Origin: Maribacter cobaltidurans
GTDB taxonomy: Bacteria > Bacteroidota > Bacteroidia > Flavobacteriales > Flavobacteriaceae
Length of the DNA: 64,000 nucleotides
Reading direction: 5' to 3'
NCBI RefSeq assembly: GCF_002269385.1
Contig: NZ_CP022957.1
Location: forward strand, 739,001 to 803,000
Shown: piece after piece, positions 53,082 to 62,216 of the stretch
Layout of the letters: each line of letters begins with the position of its first letter
Numbering within the stretch: position 1 is the stretch's first letter
Translations under genes and position numbers: made by a program
The notes under the pieces: generated by a model
Told to the model about the DNA's origin: nothing
Database searches by the model: none
What the model saw: the letters and a program-made list of their open reading frames with translations, nothing else

Positions 53082-54863
53082 CTACATCCTTTCCGGAACT
53101 TCTATACCCAGCAATTTGAACGCCGTTTTAATGGTATCGCCCACTTTTCTGGAGAGCTGCACCCTAAATACTTTCTTTTGCTCATCAGCTTCACCAAGTA
53201 TGGAAACCTGCTGATAGAAAGAATTGAATTCCTTCACCAATTCATAGGTATAATTGGCAATCAAGGCCGGACTGTAATTTTCAGCCGCCAATTGAATGGT
53301 CTCGGGAAACAACTGTATTTGCTTCAGAAGTTCCTTTTCTTTTATGTGAAGCTCTGAAATTTGTACGGTCGCCTCAATATTTACATGGGTCTCTTCCGCC
53401 TTTCTTAAAATAGACTGGATCCGGGCATAGGTATATTGAATAAAGGGACCTGTATTCCCTTGAAAATCCACCGACTCCTCGGGGTCAAACAAAATTCGCT
53501 TCTTTGGGTCTACCTTTAGTATGTAATACTTAAGTGCCCCAAGTCCTATCATTTTGTAGAGCTCATTTCGTTCGGCCTCAGAATAACCTTCCAATTTTCC
53601 CAATTCCTTGGAAATATTCTCCGCAGTTTGGGTCATATCGGCCATCAAATCATCAGCATCCACAACGGTTCCTTCCCTACTCTTCATCTTTCCGCTAGGC
53701 AAGTCCACCATTCCGTAGCTTAAGTGATATAACTTTTCGGCCCAAGAAAACCCGAGCTTTTTCAGGATAAGAAATAGCACCTTAAAATGGTAGTCCTGTT
53801 CGTTACCCACGGTATAGACCATTCCGTTAATATCCGGAAAATCCTTTACGCGTTGTATTGCCGTTCCTATATCTTGGGTCATATACACTGCAGTTCCGTC
53901 TGACCGCAACACGATTTTTTCGTCAAGCCCTTCATCCGTTAGGTCTATCCAAACACTGCCGTCTTCCTTTTTGAAGAAAACACCTTTATCCAGTCCTTCC
54001 GCTACCACATCCTTACCCAATAAATAGGTATCACTTTCGTAATAATAGGTATCAAAATCTACTCCTAAGTTTTTATAGGTGGTATCAAAACCATCATAGA
54101 CCCAACCGTTCATTTTCTTCCAAAGGGCTACGACCTCCTCATCACCGGCTTCCCATTTTTGAAGCATTTTTTGAGCTTCCAATAGAATAGGGGCTTCCTT
54201 TTCCGCCGCTTTTTTATCCACTCCCTTTTCAATGAGCTGGGCAATTTCTTCTTTGTAAGCCTGGTCAAAAGCAACATAATAGTTTCCTACCAACTTATCC
54301 CCTTTGATTCCTGTACTTTCGGGTGTTTCACCCTGCCCAAATCGTTGCCATGCCAACATACTCTTGCAGATATGGATACCTCGGTCATTAATAATTTGGG
54401 TCTTATACACTTTTTTACCGGACGCTTTTAATATTTCGGCCACGGAATATCCCAAGAGGTTGTTTCGAATATGACCTAAATGCAACGGCTTATTGGTATT
54501 GGGCGAAGAATATTCAACCATAATAGCCTCGTTTGAAGCTGGAACAAGTCCAAAATTGGCATCCTCCTTTACTTCATTAAAAAAGTTTAGATAATAGCTA
54601 TCTGAAATAACAATATTCAAAAATCCTTTGACCACATTAAAACCGGCAACCTCCTCAACTTCGGTCTCCAAATAGGATCCTATTTGTTGCCCAATTTGTA
54701 CCGGGCTCCCCTTTACCTGTTTGAGCATGGGAAAAACGACCACGGTAATATCCCCTTCAAAATCCTTTCGGGTGGGCTGAAATTCCACCGATTCCAATGT
54801 CACACCATAGTGGGACGAGATTGCCTCCTTGACCTTCGCCTCTAAAACTACTTGAATATTCAT
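53082..54863 (-). CDS. argS: Arginyl-tRNA synthetase
   Basis: Class I aminoacyl-tRNA synthetase of 593 aa that charges tRNA-Arg. The N-terminal additional domain is followed by the signature SSPNTNKPLHLGHIRNNLLG (HIGH motif as HLGH), and the KMSKS counterpart is SGKMKSREG. The anticodon-binding DALR domain ends the protein (LLKQIQLFPETIQLAAENYSPALIANYTYEL, GIEVPERM). The gene is standalone; a promoter element lies just upstream. Confidence 0.97.
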   Translation of the reverse strand: MNIQVVLEAKVKEAISSHYGVTLESVEFQPTRKDFEGDITVVVFPMLKQVKGSPVQIGQQIGSYLETEVEEVAGFNVVKGFLNIVISDSYYLNFFNEVKEDANFGLVPASNEAIMVEYSSPNTNKPLHLGHIRNNLLGYSVAEILKASGKKVYKTQIINDRGIHICKSMLAWQRFGQGETPESTGIKGDKLVGNYYVAFDQAYKEEIAQLIEKGVDKKAAEKEAPILLEAQKMLQKWEAGDEEVVALWKKMNGWVYDGFDTTYKNLGVDFDTYYYESDTYLLGKDVVAEGLDKGVFFKKEDGSVWIDLTDEGLDEKIVLRSDGTAVYMTQDIGTAIQRVKDFPDINGMVYTVGNEQDYHFKVLFLILKKLGFSWAEKLYHLSYGMVDLPSGKMKSREGTVVDADDLMADMTQTAENISKELGKLEGYSEAERNELYKMIGLGALKYYILKVDPKKRILFDPEESVDFQGNTGPFIQYTYARIQSILRKAEETHVNIEATVQISELHIKEKELLKQIQLFPETIQLAAENYSPALIANYTYELVKEFNSFYQQVSILGEADEQKKVFRVQLSRKVGDTIKTAFKLLGIEVPERM

Positions 54864-54882
54864 CTGCTAGGATTTAAGGCTG

Positions 54883-54890
54883 CAAAACTA
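54883..54890 (-). promoter_or_regulatory. Candidate -7 element for argS
   Basis: TAGTTTTG on the minus strand matches TAnnTTTG, 20 bp before the argS ATG at 54863. No TTG was found at -33 spacing. Confidence 0.4.
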
Positions 54891-54972
54891 AGCATTTTTT
54901 GCCCTTTTAAGGCGGATCTATAGTCATTACCCCTTCTTTTCTGTAACTTTAGTAAACGCCTAAAAGGAGCTT

Positions 54973-55398
54973 ATGATATTGAACGTATCCTATAACAACA
55001 AATCGATTACGAAAAAAATAGATGAAGAGGTGGGTAAACCTTTTACACTCAGAGAACGTTGGGCCATGGGAGGTATCGGTTCGCCAAAACTAATCATTAC
55101 GGATGCAAGTATCGAGATTAGAAATTTGCTCATTTTGGATAATAATAGGGATACCTGCAATATTGAAATGAGGCCCAAAGGTGTAATTTTAAGGTTTAGG
55201 TCATTATTGGAAACCTTCGCTCTTATTGTCCCCTATTACAAACTTACATTGTATAAGGGCGAATCCTCTGTTTACTCAGTATATAGGGATCACTATTTTG
55301 TTAAGGTGGCATCTGACACCAAGGCTGTTCAGAAATTTTTTAAAAAATTACTGGCACATAAAGCCGATAATATACCAACATCCCTGGAAGATTTATGA
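54973..55398 (+). CDS. Hypothetical protein, 141 aa
   Basis: Cytoplasmic-looking protein without signal peptide, family not recognised. It has a beta-rich pattern: LNVSYNNKSITKKI, ERWAMGGIGSPKLIITDASIEI, MRPKGVILRFRSLLETFALIVPYYKLTLY, YRDHYFVKVASD, and a final helix (AVQKFFKKLLAHKAD). The alternation of strands and the PYYKLTLYKG element resemble a pleckstrin-like or bPH-type domain, which is speculative. GGAG lies a few bases before the ATG. It precedes the NmrA-like gene by 49 bp. Confidence 0.68.
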   Translation: MILNVSYNNKSITKKIDEEVGKPFTLRERWAMGGIGSPKLIITDASIEIRNLLILDNNRDTCNIEMRPKGVILRFRSLLETFALIVPYYKLTLYKGESSVYSVYRDHYFVKVASDTKAVQKFFKKLLAHKADNIPTSLEDL

Positions 55399-55447
55399 AT
55401 ATGTCCCCAGTTATATTCCTAAAAATTAATTTAAATATTTTGAAATC

Positions 55448-56872
55448 ATGAAAATCCTACTCACGGGTGCCAATGGATATATAGGTATGCGCCTATTACC
55501 CCAATTGCTGGCGAATGGCCATGACGTTGTCTGTGCCGTCAGAGATTCGGATAGGTTTTCAGTCGATGAAGAAATAAGGGACCAAATCGAGATTGTTGAA
55601 ATCGATTTTCTTGAAAATGTAAAACCAAATCTACTTCCCAAAAATTTGGATGTTGCCTATTTTCTAATACATTCCATGAGTTCGTCCACAAAGGATTTTG
55701 ACGAAAAGGAAGCTACTACGGCCAAGAATTTTAACTCCTACGTAGCGTCCACAAATATCAAACAAGTCATTTACCTAAGTGGCATTGTTAATGATGAAAA
55801 ATTATCAAAACACTTAAGTTCGCGTAAAAATGTGGAGTCCATCCTTGGCGAGGGTCCATTTTCCCTTACGGTTCTACGTGCTGGAATCATCGTAGGTTCT
55901 GGAAGCTCCTCGTTTGAGATTATTAGAGATCTTTGTGAAAAACTGCCTATAATGATTACCCCGAAATGGGTTTTGACAAAGACACATCCCATTGCGATCA
56001 GGGACGTCATTTCCTTTCTAATCGGTGTTCTGGGGAATGAAAAGACCTTTGATGACTCTTTTGATATATCTGGCCCGGACGTGCTCACCTATAAAGAGAT
56101 GCTGCATCAATATGCAGAGGTTAGAGGTTTTAAAAACTGGATATTTACTGTACCTGTAATGACTCCAAAATTATCATCCTATTGGCTCTATTTTGTCACC
56201 TCCACATCCTATAAATTAGCACTAAACCTTGTGGACAGCATGAAAATCGAAGTTATAGCCAGAGACGATAAACTAGCCAAACTACTCAAAATCAATACAC
56301 ATTCATACAAGGAGGCCATTGAAATGGCCTTTAAAAAGATAGAGCAAAACTTGGTTGTAAGCAGTTGGAAGGACAGTATGGTCAGTGGGCGTTTCAACAA
56401 AAGTTTGGAAAAATACATACAGGTTCCCAAATACGGGGTGCTGAAGGACGAACAGACCCTTAAAATAGAAGACCCAAAAAAGGTGATGGAGAATATCTGG
56501 AAAATAGGCGGTAATCATGGTTGGTATTATGGGAATAGCCTTTGGAAAATAAGAGGTTTTTTGGATAAACTCATCGGAGGTGTGGGACTAAGAAGGGGAA
56601 GAACCCATCCGGATAAAATCTATCCCGGAGATTCCTTGGACTTTTGGCGTGTTCTCCTAGCGGATAAAAAGAAAAAAAGATTGCTTTTGTTCGCCGAAAT
56701 GAAGTTACCTGGTGAGGCTTGGCTAGAGTTCAAGATAGATAAGGACAATATCTTACATCAAACGGCTACATTTAGACCTCGAGGACTAAAGGGACGTTTG
56801 TACTGGTACAGTCTCATCCCTTTTCATTATTTTATTTTTGGGGGAATGATTAGGAACATCGGTAAATCCTAA
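55448..56872 (+). CDS. NmrA-like NAD(P)-binding protein with DUF2867 domain
   Basis: Protein of 474 aa. Residues 1-300 are an atypical short-chain dehydrogenase/NmrA fold with the Rossmann motif LLTGANGYIGMRLL and IYLSGIVNDEKLSKHLSSR. Residues about 330-470 form the DUF2867 domain (GNHGWYYGNSLWKIRGFLDKLIGGVGLRRGRTHPD and AEMKLPGEAWLEFKID), which often ends such proteins. The role is unknown; homologues are near photolyase or fatty-acid genes in other Bacteroidota. Confidence 0.86.
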   Translation: MKILLTGANGYIGMRLLPQLLANGHDVVCAVRDSDRFSVDEEIRDQIEIVEIDFLENVKPNLLPKNLDVAYFLIHSMSSSTKDFDEKEATTAKNFNSYVASTNIKQVIYLSGIVNDEKLSKHLSSRKNVESILGEGPFSLTVLRAGIIVGSGSSSFEIIRDLCEKLPIMITPKWVLTKTHPIAIRDVISFLIGVLGNEKTFDDSFDISGPDVLTYKEMLHQYAEVRGFKNWIFTVPVMTPKLSSYWLYFVTSTSYKLALNLVDSMKIEVIARDDKLAKLLKINTHSYKEAIEMAFKKIEQNLVVSSWKDSMVSGRFNKSLEKYIQVPKYGVLKDEQTLKIEDPKKVMENIWKIGGNHGWYYGNSLWKIRGFLDKLIGGVGLRRGRTHPDKIYPGDSLDFWRVLLADKKKKRLLLFAEMKLPGEAWLEFKIDKDNILHQTATFRPRGLKGRLYWYSLIPFHYFIFGGMIRNIGKS

Positions 56873-56911
56873 GCCAGAAATATTACGAATTTTCACTTAA
56901 CTCCTTAATTA

Positions 56912-59089
56912 TTAGGATATTTTGTCCAAATTTGTTTGAAGAGGCATTTCCCTCAAGCGTTTACCGGTTAGCCTAAAAACGGCATTGGCTATTGCCGCTC
57001 CAATGGGCCCCAAGGGAGGCTCGCCTACTGCTCCAGGGTAATCCGTTCCCTGTAGTAGCACTACATCTATTTCCTTTGGCGCATGTTTCATCAATGCCAT
57101 TTTATAAGGACCATAAATGGTAGGGGTAAGTTCACCGTTCTCTACCTCCATTTTTTCAAAAACGGAAGCACTCAGGCCCATAATTATTGCGCCTTCACAT
57201 TGGGCCTTTACTTGATCTGGATTGACTGCCAATCCTGGATCCATGGCACAGGTCACCTTGTGAACCTTTATCACATTATTTTCAACCGAAACCTCGGCAA
57301 TCTCCGCACAAGGGGTATTGACATCCGTCGACACCGCAAAACCCATTGCTCTGCCATCAATTATTTGGTCCTTGTATCCCGCTTTATCAGCTACGGCCTC
57401 GATAACCTCCTTAAGCCGTCTACCTTTTTCATCCCCCTGAATTTGGGACAATCTAAATTCTACCGGGTTTATCCCAGCTTTAATGGCCAACTCGTCCATA
57501 AAACTTTCAATGGCAAACGTATTCGCCAACAATCCCAGACTACGCCACCAACTTGTAGCAAAGGGTAATTTTACCCTCCAGGAAATGGCCCTAAAATTGG
57601 GTATGGCCCCATACTGTATCAATCCCCCTCTCCATGCACCCAGGTCTGCTCCCAGTATAGGCTCCGCAATCTGTGGCACCATAGGAGACCCAAAGGCAAC
57701 ATCACCACTGGAAACATTGTGTTCCATTGCTTCGATTTTTCCTTCACTAGAGAGTTTCGCTTTTAAAATATGGTGGGTAGGTGGCCTAAACGTATCATTT
57801 TGAAATTCCTCCTTCCGAGTAAAAAAACACTTTACGGGTCTTTCAACTGCTTTTGACAGAACGGCCGCCTGTATAGCATTGGGGGTATGCAGCCGCCTAC
57901 CGAACCCTCCCCCTAAAAAAGTAGGGATAATATTTACCTTGTCCCGTTCTAGATTTAAACGTTCAGCTACCTCATTTCGGGTTATGGCCACTACTTGGGT
58001 AGAAATCATTATGGTAGCTTTATCCTTCTCTACATGGGCTACTGCGCCACAGGGTTCCATTTGGGCATGGGCACCTATGGGAGACCAATATTCCGACGTA
58101 ATTAGATTTTCTCCATCTTCCAAAATTTCTTCGGCATTGCCAACTTTCTGTATGACGTAAGGCATTCCCTTTCCAACGGTAACCATTTCCTTAATATCTT
58201 CCGTATTCAGCTCTCTTTGGCCCTCCCATTGCACCTCAATTTGGGATTTGGCATTTTCAGCTTGAATCATGGATTGTGCAACGACTCCAACAAAATCCTT
58301 TTCTACGACTACCTTTACCACACCCGGCATTTTCTCAGCCTTTGAAACATCTGCCCCGATAAATTTAGCCCCAATCGTGGAAGAGCGAACTACAGCTCCG
58401 TATAACATATTCGGCATGGTAGCATCCATACCAAAAATTGGCGCCCCAAATACCTTATCCACCAAATCCACACGCGCAATCGGTTTTCCAATATATTTAT
58501 ATTCCGAAAACGGTTTTAGTTCTGGGGTATCCGGGATATCCCATTCAGAAACCCCTGTTGTAACCTCGGCATAGGTCATACTTTTATTGGCGCCGGAAAC
58601 TATACCATTTGAAAGTTTTAGAGTGGCTACATCTTCTTGCATTTTTCTCGCAGCTTCTATCCTTATCATTTCTCGCATGGTGGCAGCCAACTCGCGCAGG
58701 GGTACCCATAATGCGGAAACCGAAGTACTGCCCCCGGTGGCAAATGAATCCATATTTCCAGAGGAAGATTCTGCATGTACCACGTTAATCTGGTTCATAT
58801 CTATTTCCAGCTCATCTGCTGCCATTTGTGCCAGGCTGGTAAAAGTCCCTTGTCCCATTTCCACTTTTGGACTATGCAATACAACCTTATTATCCTTTGT
58901 GATTTCAAACCAAATTATGGGATTGTCCGTATTTCCTTGATAGGGTGTCTCTACCGTATTGATGACCTTGACAATTTTTCTTCGAATAGGATTTCTGAAC
59001 AAGTAAGTACCTACTGCCAAAACGCCAATAGTTCCAATGCTTCCCCGGATTAAAAATTTACGCCTCGATACTTTTTTCTTACCTGTCAT
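56912..59089 (-). CDS. Molybdopterin-binding subunit of a xanthine dehydrogenase-family oxidase (IorB-like)
   Basis: Large subunit of 725 aa with a Tat signal (VSRRKFLIRGSIGTIG), hence a periplasmic enzyme. Molybdenum cofactor elements are SPKVEMGQGTFTSLAQM, FLGGGFGRRLHTPNA, and the C-terminal GAVGEPPLGPIGAAIANA with the conserved Glu. The arrangement in one polypeptide with two similar halves matches isoquinoline 1-oxidoreductase beta chains and aldehyde oxidases of the same type. It overlaps the 2Fe-2S subunit by 4 bp. Substrate unknown. Confidence 0.9.
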   Translation of the reverse strand: MTGKKKVSRRKFLIRGSIGTIGVLAVGTYLFRNPIRRKIVKVINTVETPYQGNTDNPIIWFEITKDNKVVLHSPKVEMGQGTFTSLAQMAADELEIDMNQINVVHAESSSGNMDSFATGGSTSVSALWVPLRELAATMREMIRIEAARKMQEDVATLKLSNGIVSGANKSMTYAEVTTGVSEWDIPDTPELKPFSEYKYIGKPIARVDLVDKVFGAPIFGMDATMPNMLYGAVVRSSTIGAKFIGADVSKAEKMPGVVKVVVEKDFVGVVAQSMIQAENAKSQIEVQWEGQRELNTEDIKEMVTVGKGMPYVIQKVGNAEEILEDGENLITSEYWSPIGAHAQMEPCGAVAHVEKDKATIMISTQVVAITRNEVAERLNLERDKVNIIPTFLGGGFGRRLHTPNAIQAAVLSKAVERPVKCFFTRKEEFQNDTFRPPTHHILKAKLSSEGKIEAMEHNVSSGDVAFGSPMVPQIAEPILGADLGAWRGGLIQYGAIPNFRAISWRVKLPFATSWWRSLGLLANTFAIESFMDELAIKAGINPVEFRLSQIQGDEKGRRLKEVIEAVADKAGYKDQIIDGRAMGFAVSTDVNTPCAEIAEVSVENNVIKVHKVTCAMDPGLAVNPDQVKAQCEGAIIMGLSASVFEKMEVENGELTPTIYGPYKMALMKHAPKEIDVVLLQGTDYPGAVGEPPLGPIGAAIANAVFRLTGKRLREMPLQTNLDKIS

Positions 59090-59580
59090 ACCTTATTGTT
59101 TTCAACCTCTTTATCGGTTTCTTGCTGACTAAGTTCAGACGCTCTATGAATAGCCTTTCTCATCCTATAATACGTGGCGCAGCGACAAACATTTATTATA
59201 TTCCTATCAATATCATCATCTGTAGGATTTGGAATGTTTTTTAACAGAGCTACGGTAGCCATCATAAATCCAGGCTGACAATACCCACACTGTGGGACTA
59301 CTTCCTCTATCCATGCCTGCTGAACGGGATGCGGATTTTCTTTGGTACCCAACCCTTCTATCGTGGTAACTTCTTTTCCTTCGGCAAACTTTACCGCAAA
59401 GGAACATGATCTAACACTCTTCCCGTCGACCAATAAGGTACAAGCCCCGCAGGCTGCCTTTCCACATCCAAATTTTGTTCCCTTTAGGTCTAAAACATCC
59501 CTTAAAACCCATAACAATGGTGTTTCAGGATCAACTTCAATCGGATAAAGCTCCCCGTTTACTTTTAAAGATATTTCCAT
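59086..59580 (-). CDS. 2Fe-2S subunit of the molybdopterin oxidase (IorA-like)
   Basis: Small electron-transfer subunit of 164 aa. The first 2Fe-2S site is FGCGKAACGACTLLVDGKSVRSC and the second is QCGYCQPGFMM with NVCRCATYYRMRKAI. It lacks its own signal peptide and probably travels through the Tat system together with the large subunit. It lies 12 bp after the cytochrome gene and overlaps the large subunit. Confidence 0.93.
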   Translation of the reverse strand: MEISLKVNGELYPIEVDPETPLLWVLRDVLDLKGTKFGCGKAACGACTLLVDGKSVRSCSFAVKFAEGKEVTTIEGLGTKENPHPVQQAWIEEVVPQCGYCQPGFMMATVALLKNIPNPTDDDIDRNIINVCRCATYYRMRKAIHRASELSQQETDKEVENNKV

Positions 59581-59592
59581 AGATAAAATGAT

Positions 59593-60207
59593 TTATTCCG
59601 AAGGAATTATTGCTCCATTCCCAAACCAACGAATCACGGCCTCCTTGAACCTTTCCTTTGAAACTGGTGGTAGTGTTCTCTCCTTTCCATTGGCATCCAC
59701 TCCAGGGTCCCATGCCCATAAAACCAATTCGTCCTCAGTCAAATGCGTAATCAATTCCTCGTGTGTTTTACCTCCATTGCTCGCTTTATCAAGTAACTTC
59801 TTGGCAATTTCAATTCGTGAAAGACCTTCCCAACCCATGGACGCAGGAGCCAATGACCAATGAGGAGCACCAGGTACCCCAGAACATGAGTTATTCTCGG
59901 ATTGATGGCAGGTCGTGCAGCTTGTGGCCTCAAACCCCTTATCGTCCTCACCCCGTTTCATTCCAAAATAATGTGGATGGGCATTATCCCCTTGCTTGGG
60001 TACATTATTGCTTGGATGGCAATTAAGACACCTTTGATGCGTCAAAACATCCATTATTCTGTCAAAATCCTCATGTTCTACAGTATAGGTTTCCTCTTGG
60101 ACATCAAGTGAATGTTCAAATGTGTTAGGTCTATTTTTCGCCGTCACCGAAAAAACTAATAAAAGAACACCAATAATAACGGCCAACCCAATAGTAGTTC
60201 TCAACAT
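59593..60207 (-). CDS. Di-heme c-type cytochrome of the molybdopterin oxidase operon
   Basis: Protein of 204 aa with an N-terminal membrane anchor or signal (IGLAVIIGVLLLVFSVTA) and two heme-binding motifs, CLNCH near residue 60 and CTTCH near residue 97. The C-terminus has no further heme motif. It is the first gene of the three-gene operon and probably accepts electrons from the 2Fe-2S subunit and passes them to the respiratory chain. The uptake of electrons by a cytochrome replaces the usual oxygen-dependent FAD subunit. Confidence 0.85.
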   Translation of the reverse strand: MLRTTIGLAVIIGVLLLVFSVTAKNRPNTFEHSLDVQEETYTVEHEDFDRIMDVLTHQRCLNCHPSNNVPKQGDNAHPHYFGMKRGEDDKGFEATSCTTCHQSENNSCSGVPGAPHWSLAPASMGWEGLSRIEIAKKLLDKASNGGKTHEELITHLTEDELVLWAWDPGVDANGKERTLPPVSKERFKEAVIRWFGNGAIIPSE

Positions 60208-60277
60208 AAACTCTTTTTAAAGAATTTAGAAGTTACGAATCTTTATCTGATTTGGAAAGAAACCGGAAAAACCTAAA

Positions 60278-61210
60278 TTATCCTTTGGGTAGAAATACTT
60301 CCGCCATCATACAGCGCGCGCTACCACCACCACACGCTTCAATGGTATCCAGCGGACTGTGGACAATTTTACACCTTTTTTGGATTAAAGCGATTTGGGA
60401 ATCGTCCAAACTTTTAAACGCCGCGGAACTCATTACCAGAAGTCTTTTTTCATCCTTCCCTAAAACCTCCAACATGTTCCCTGCAAAATTATGCATCTGT
60501 TGCTCGCTAATCGCAATGATTTCCTTACCATCGTTTCTCAGATTGTCCATCACAAGTTTGCGTTCCTTTTTATCATCGATGCTGTCCAAACAAATAACCG
60601 CTAAATCCTCCCCTAGGGCCATCATCACATTGGTATGGTATATGGGCAAGCGCTTACCATCTACCGACTGATTAGCGGTGAAAATAACCGGCATAAAATC
60701 AAAATCCTCACAGAATTCTATAAACAATTCTTCAGCCGCTCTTTCCGATAAAGCACAATATGCCTTTTGATTTACGCGGTCCAAAATTATACTGCCGGTA
60801 CCTTCAAGAAACAAACCCTCCTCTTCCGCAGCTGTATAATCCATGATATTTTTTATCAGAAACCCTTGTTCCTCCAATATTTCCAAAATATCCTCTCGCC
60901 GTTCGTTCCTTCTATTTTCTGCAAACATAGGGTATACACCAACCGTACCGTTGGCATGAAAGGAAATCCAGTTGTTTGGAAATATACTATCTGGTGTATC
61001 CGGAACCTCAGTATCATTCACCACGATGACATTAACTCCTGCAGATTTCAATTTAGTTACAAAAGCATCAAACTCTCCCTGCGCCTTTAGGTTGATTTGG
61101 TTGTTCTTCTCATCCAAGTCCTCCATAAAATAATTGTTCACGGCCGTTTGTTCGTTCATACGAAAATTCACAGGCCGAATCATCAATATGGTATTGGTAA
61201 TCTGCATCAT
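60278..61210 (-). CDS. Citrulline utilisation hydrolase CtlX-like (amidinotransferase superfamily)
   Basis: Guanidino-group-modifying enzyme of 310 aa. Asp/Glu and His residues are in FPNNWISFHANGTVGVYP, the region EEEGLFLEGTGSIILDR supplies further conserved acids, and the catalytic Cys is in EACGGGSARCMMAEVF near the C-terminus. CtlX enzymes hydrolyse citrulline or a related ureido compound. It starts 3 bp after a second member of the same superfamily, with which it is co-transcribed. Confidence 0.85.
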   Translation of the reverse strand: MMQITNTILMIRPVNFRMNEQTAVNNYFMEDLDEKNNQINLKAQGEFDAFVTKLKSAGVNVIVVNDTEVPDTPDSIFPNNWISFHANGTVGVYPMFAENRRNERREDILEILEEQGFLIKNIMDYTAAEEEGLFLEGTGSIILDRVNQKAYCALSERAAEELFIEFCEDFDFMPVIFTANQSVDGKRLPIYHTNVMMALGEDLAVICLDSIDDKKERKLVMDNLRNDGKEIIAISEQQMHNFAGNMLEVLGKDEKRLLVMSSAAFKSLDDSQIALIQKRCKIVHSPLDTIEACGGGSARCMMAEVFLPKG

Positions 61211-61213
61211 AAA

Positions 61214-62125
61214 TTATTCCCTGATTAATGGTAAAGTACTACATCTTAATAGTCCCTCTTGTTTTGAAATTTCAGCGTAAGGAACCTCTTCCACCGTAAA
61301 ACCTTGCTCTCTAAGCCAGTTGTTGAGCCTTTTAAAGTTCTTTTCCGAAACGACGACATCCGGTGCAATTGAAAAGACATTACTGAACATGTGGTACATT
61401 TCATCGGCGGAAATCTCAAAGATATGCTCCCGTCCAAAAAAATCAACCAACCATTGATATTCCTCTTCAACAAGAAACCCATTTTTGTGAAGAATGGCCT
61501 TACCCTTTCCCAAAGGTTGAAAACAACAGTCTAGATGCAAGGCATTTTCCCTAGCATTTTTGGATTTCCTCAATTCAAAGGACTTTACCTTTTTCCCGGG
61601 AAATTGATTACGTAAATACTCGACAGCATGTGAGTTGGTTCTTGCCGTAATATGGTATGCGTAATCCTCACCTGTGTATGTCCCAACAAAAATATAATCG
61701 TTCCACGGCATGACATCACCACCTTCCACATGCACTTTTTCCGGTGGATGTAAAATGTTTTCCTCTGGAATTTTATCCAGAACATGAAGTATGGCATCAA
61801 CCTCCTTTTCCCTATCCGGTAAAATATTGGAAATAATAAGCTTCTCCTCAATTACGAAAGCTATATCCCTTGAAAATATTTGATTACAGTCTTTTAAGAC
61901 CTCTGGCCTGAAGACAGCCACATTATATTTTTTTAGCACTTCTGAAAAAGCCTCCATCTCCCCAATCATATCTTCTTCTTTGGGATATGTACCCGCCAAG
62001 ATATGTTCCAAGGATTTTGGATCATAAGCTTCCTCTGGCTTGGGTATTGGCCCACAGCTTTTCGCAGTTCCCAATACAACCGCCTTTAAGCGAGATACTT
62101 CATCATTAACACTTAGCCTAAGCAT
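61214..62125 (-). CDS. Dimethylarginine dimethylaminohydrolase-like / amidinotransferase-family enzyme
   Basis: Guanidino-modifying enzyme of 303 aa. The conserved acid region is HVEGGDVMPWNDYIFVGTYTG, the catalytic His is in NALHLDCCFQPLGKG, and the catalytic Cys is in EGLLRCSTLPLI at the C-terminus. This order (E-x-D, H, C) fits DDAH and arginine deiminases. Which guanidino substrate it uses is not decided. It precedes the CtlX-like gene by 3 bp and follows the citrate synthase terminator. Confidence 0.85.
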   Translation of the reverse strand: MLRLSVNDEVSRLKAVVLGTAKSCGPIPKPEEAYDPKSLEHILAGTYPKEEDMIGEMEAFSEVLKKYNVAVFRPEVLKDCNQIFSRDIAFVIEEKLIISNILPDREKEVDAILHVLDKIPEENILHPPEKVHVEGGDVMPWNDYIFVGTYTGEDYAYHITARTNSHAVEYLRNQFPGKKVKSFELRKSKNARENALHLDCCFQPLGKGKAILHKNGFLVEEEYQWLVDFFGREHIFEISADEMYHMFSNVFSIAPDVVVSEKNFKRLNNWLREQGFTVEEVPYAEISKQEGLLRCSTLPLIRE

Positions 62126-62152
62126 ATTACTAGTTTTGAGTGCTAAGGTAAG

Positions 62153-62189
62153 ACTAAAAAACGCCCTCTTAAAACTTTAAAAGGACGTT
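62153..62189 (-). terminator. Rho-independent terminator of citrate synthase
   Basis: On the minus strand AACGTCCTTTTAAA and its partner TTTAAGAGGGCGTT (with two G-U pairs) form a long stem, followed by TTTTTTAG. It lies about 30 bp after the citrate synthase stop and 35 bp before the next start. Confidence 0.7.
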
Positions 62190-62216
62190 CAATATTTCTA
62201 TTAAAATTTCTACTGA

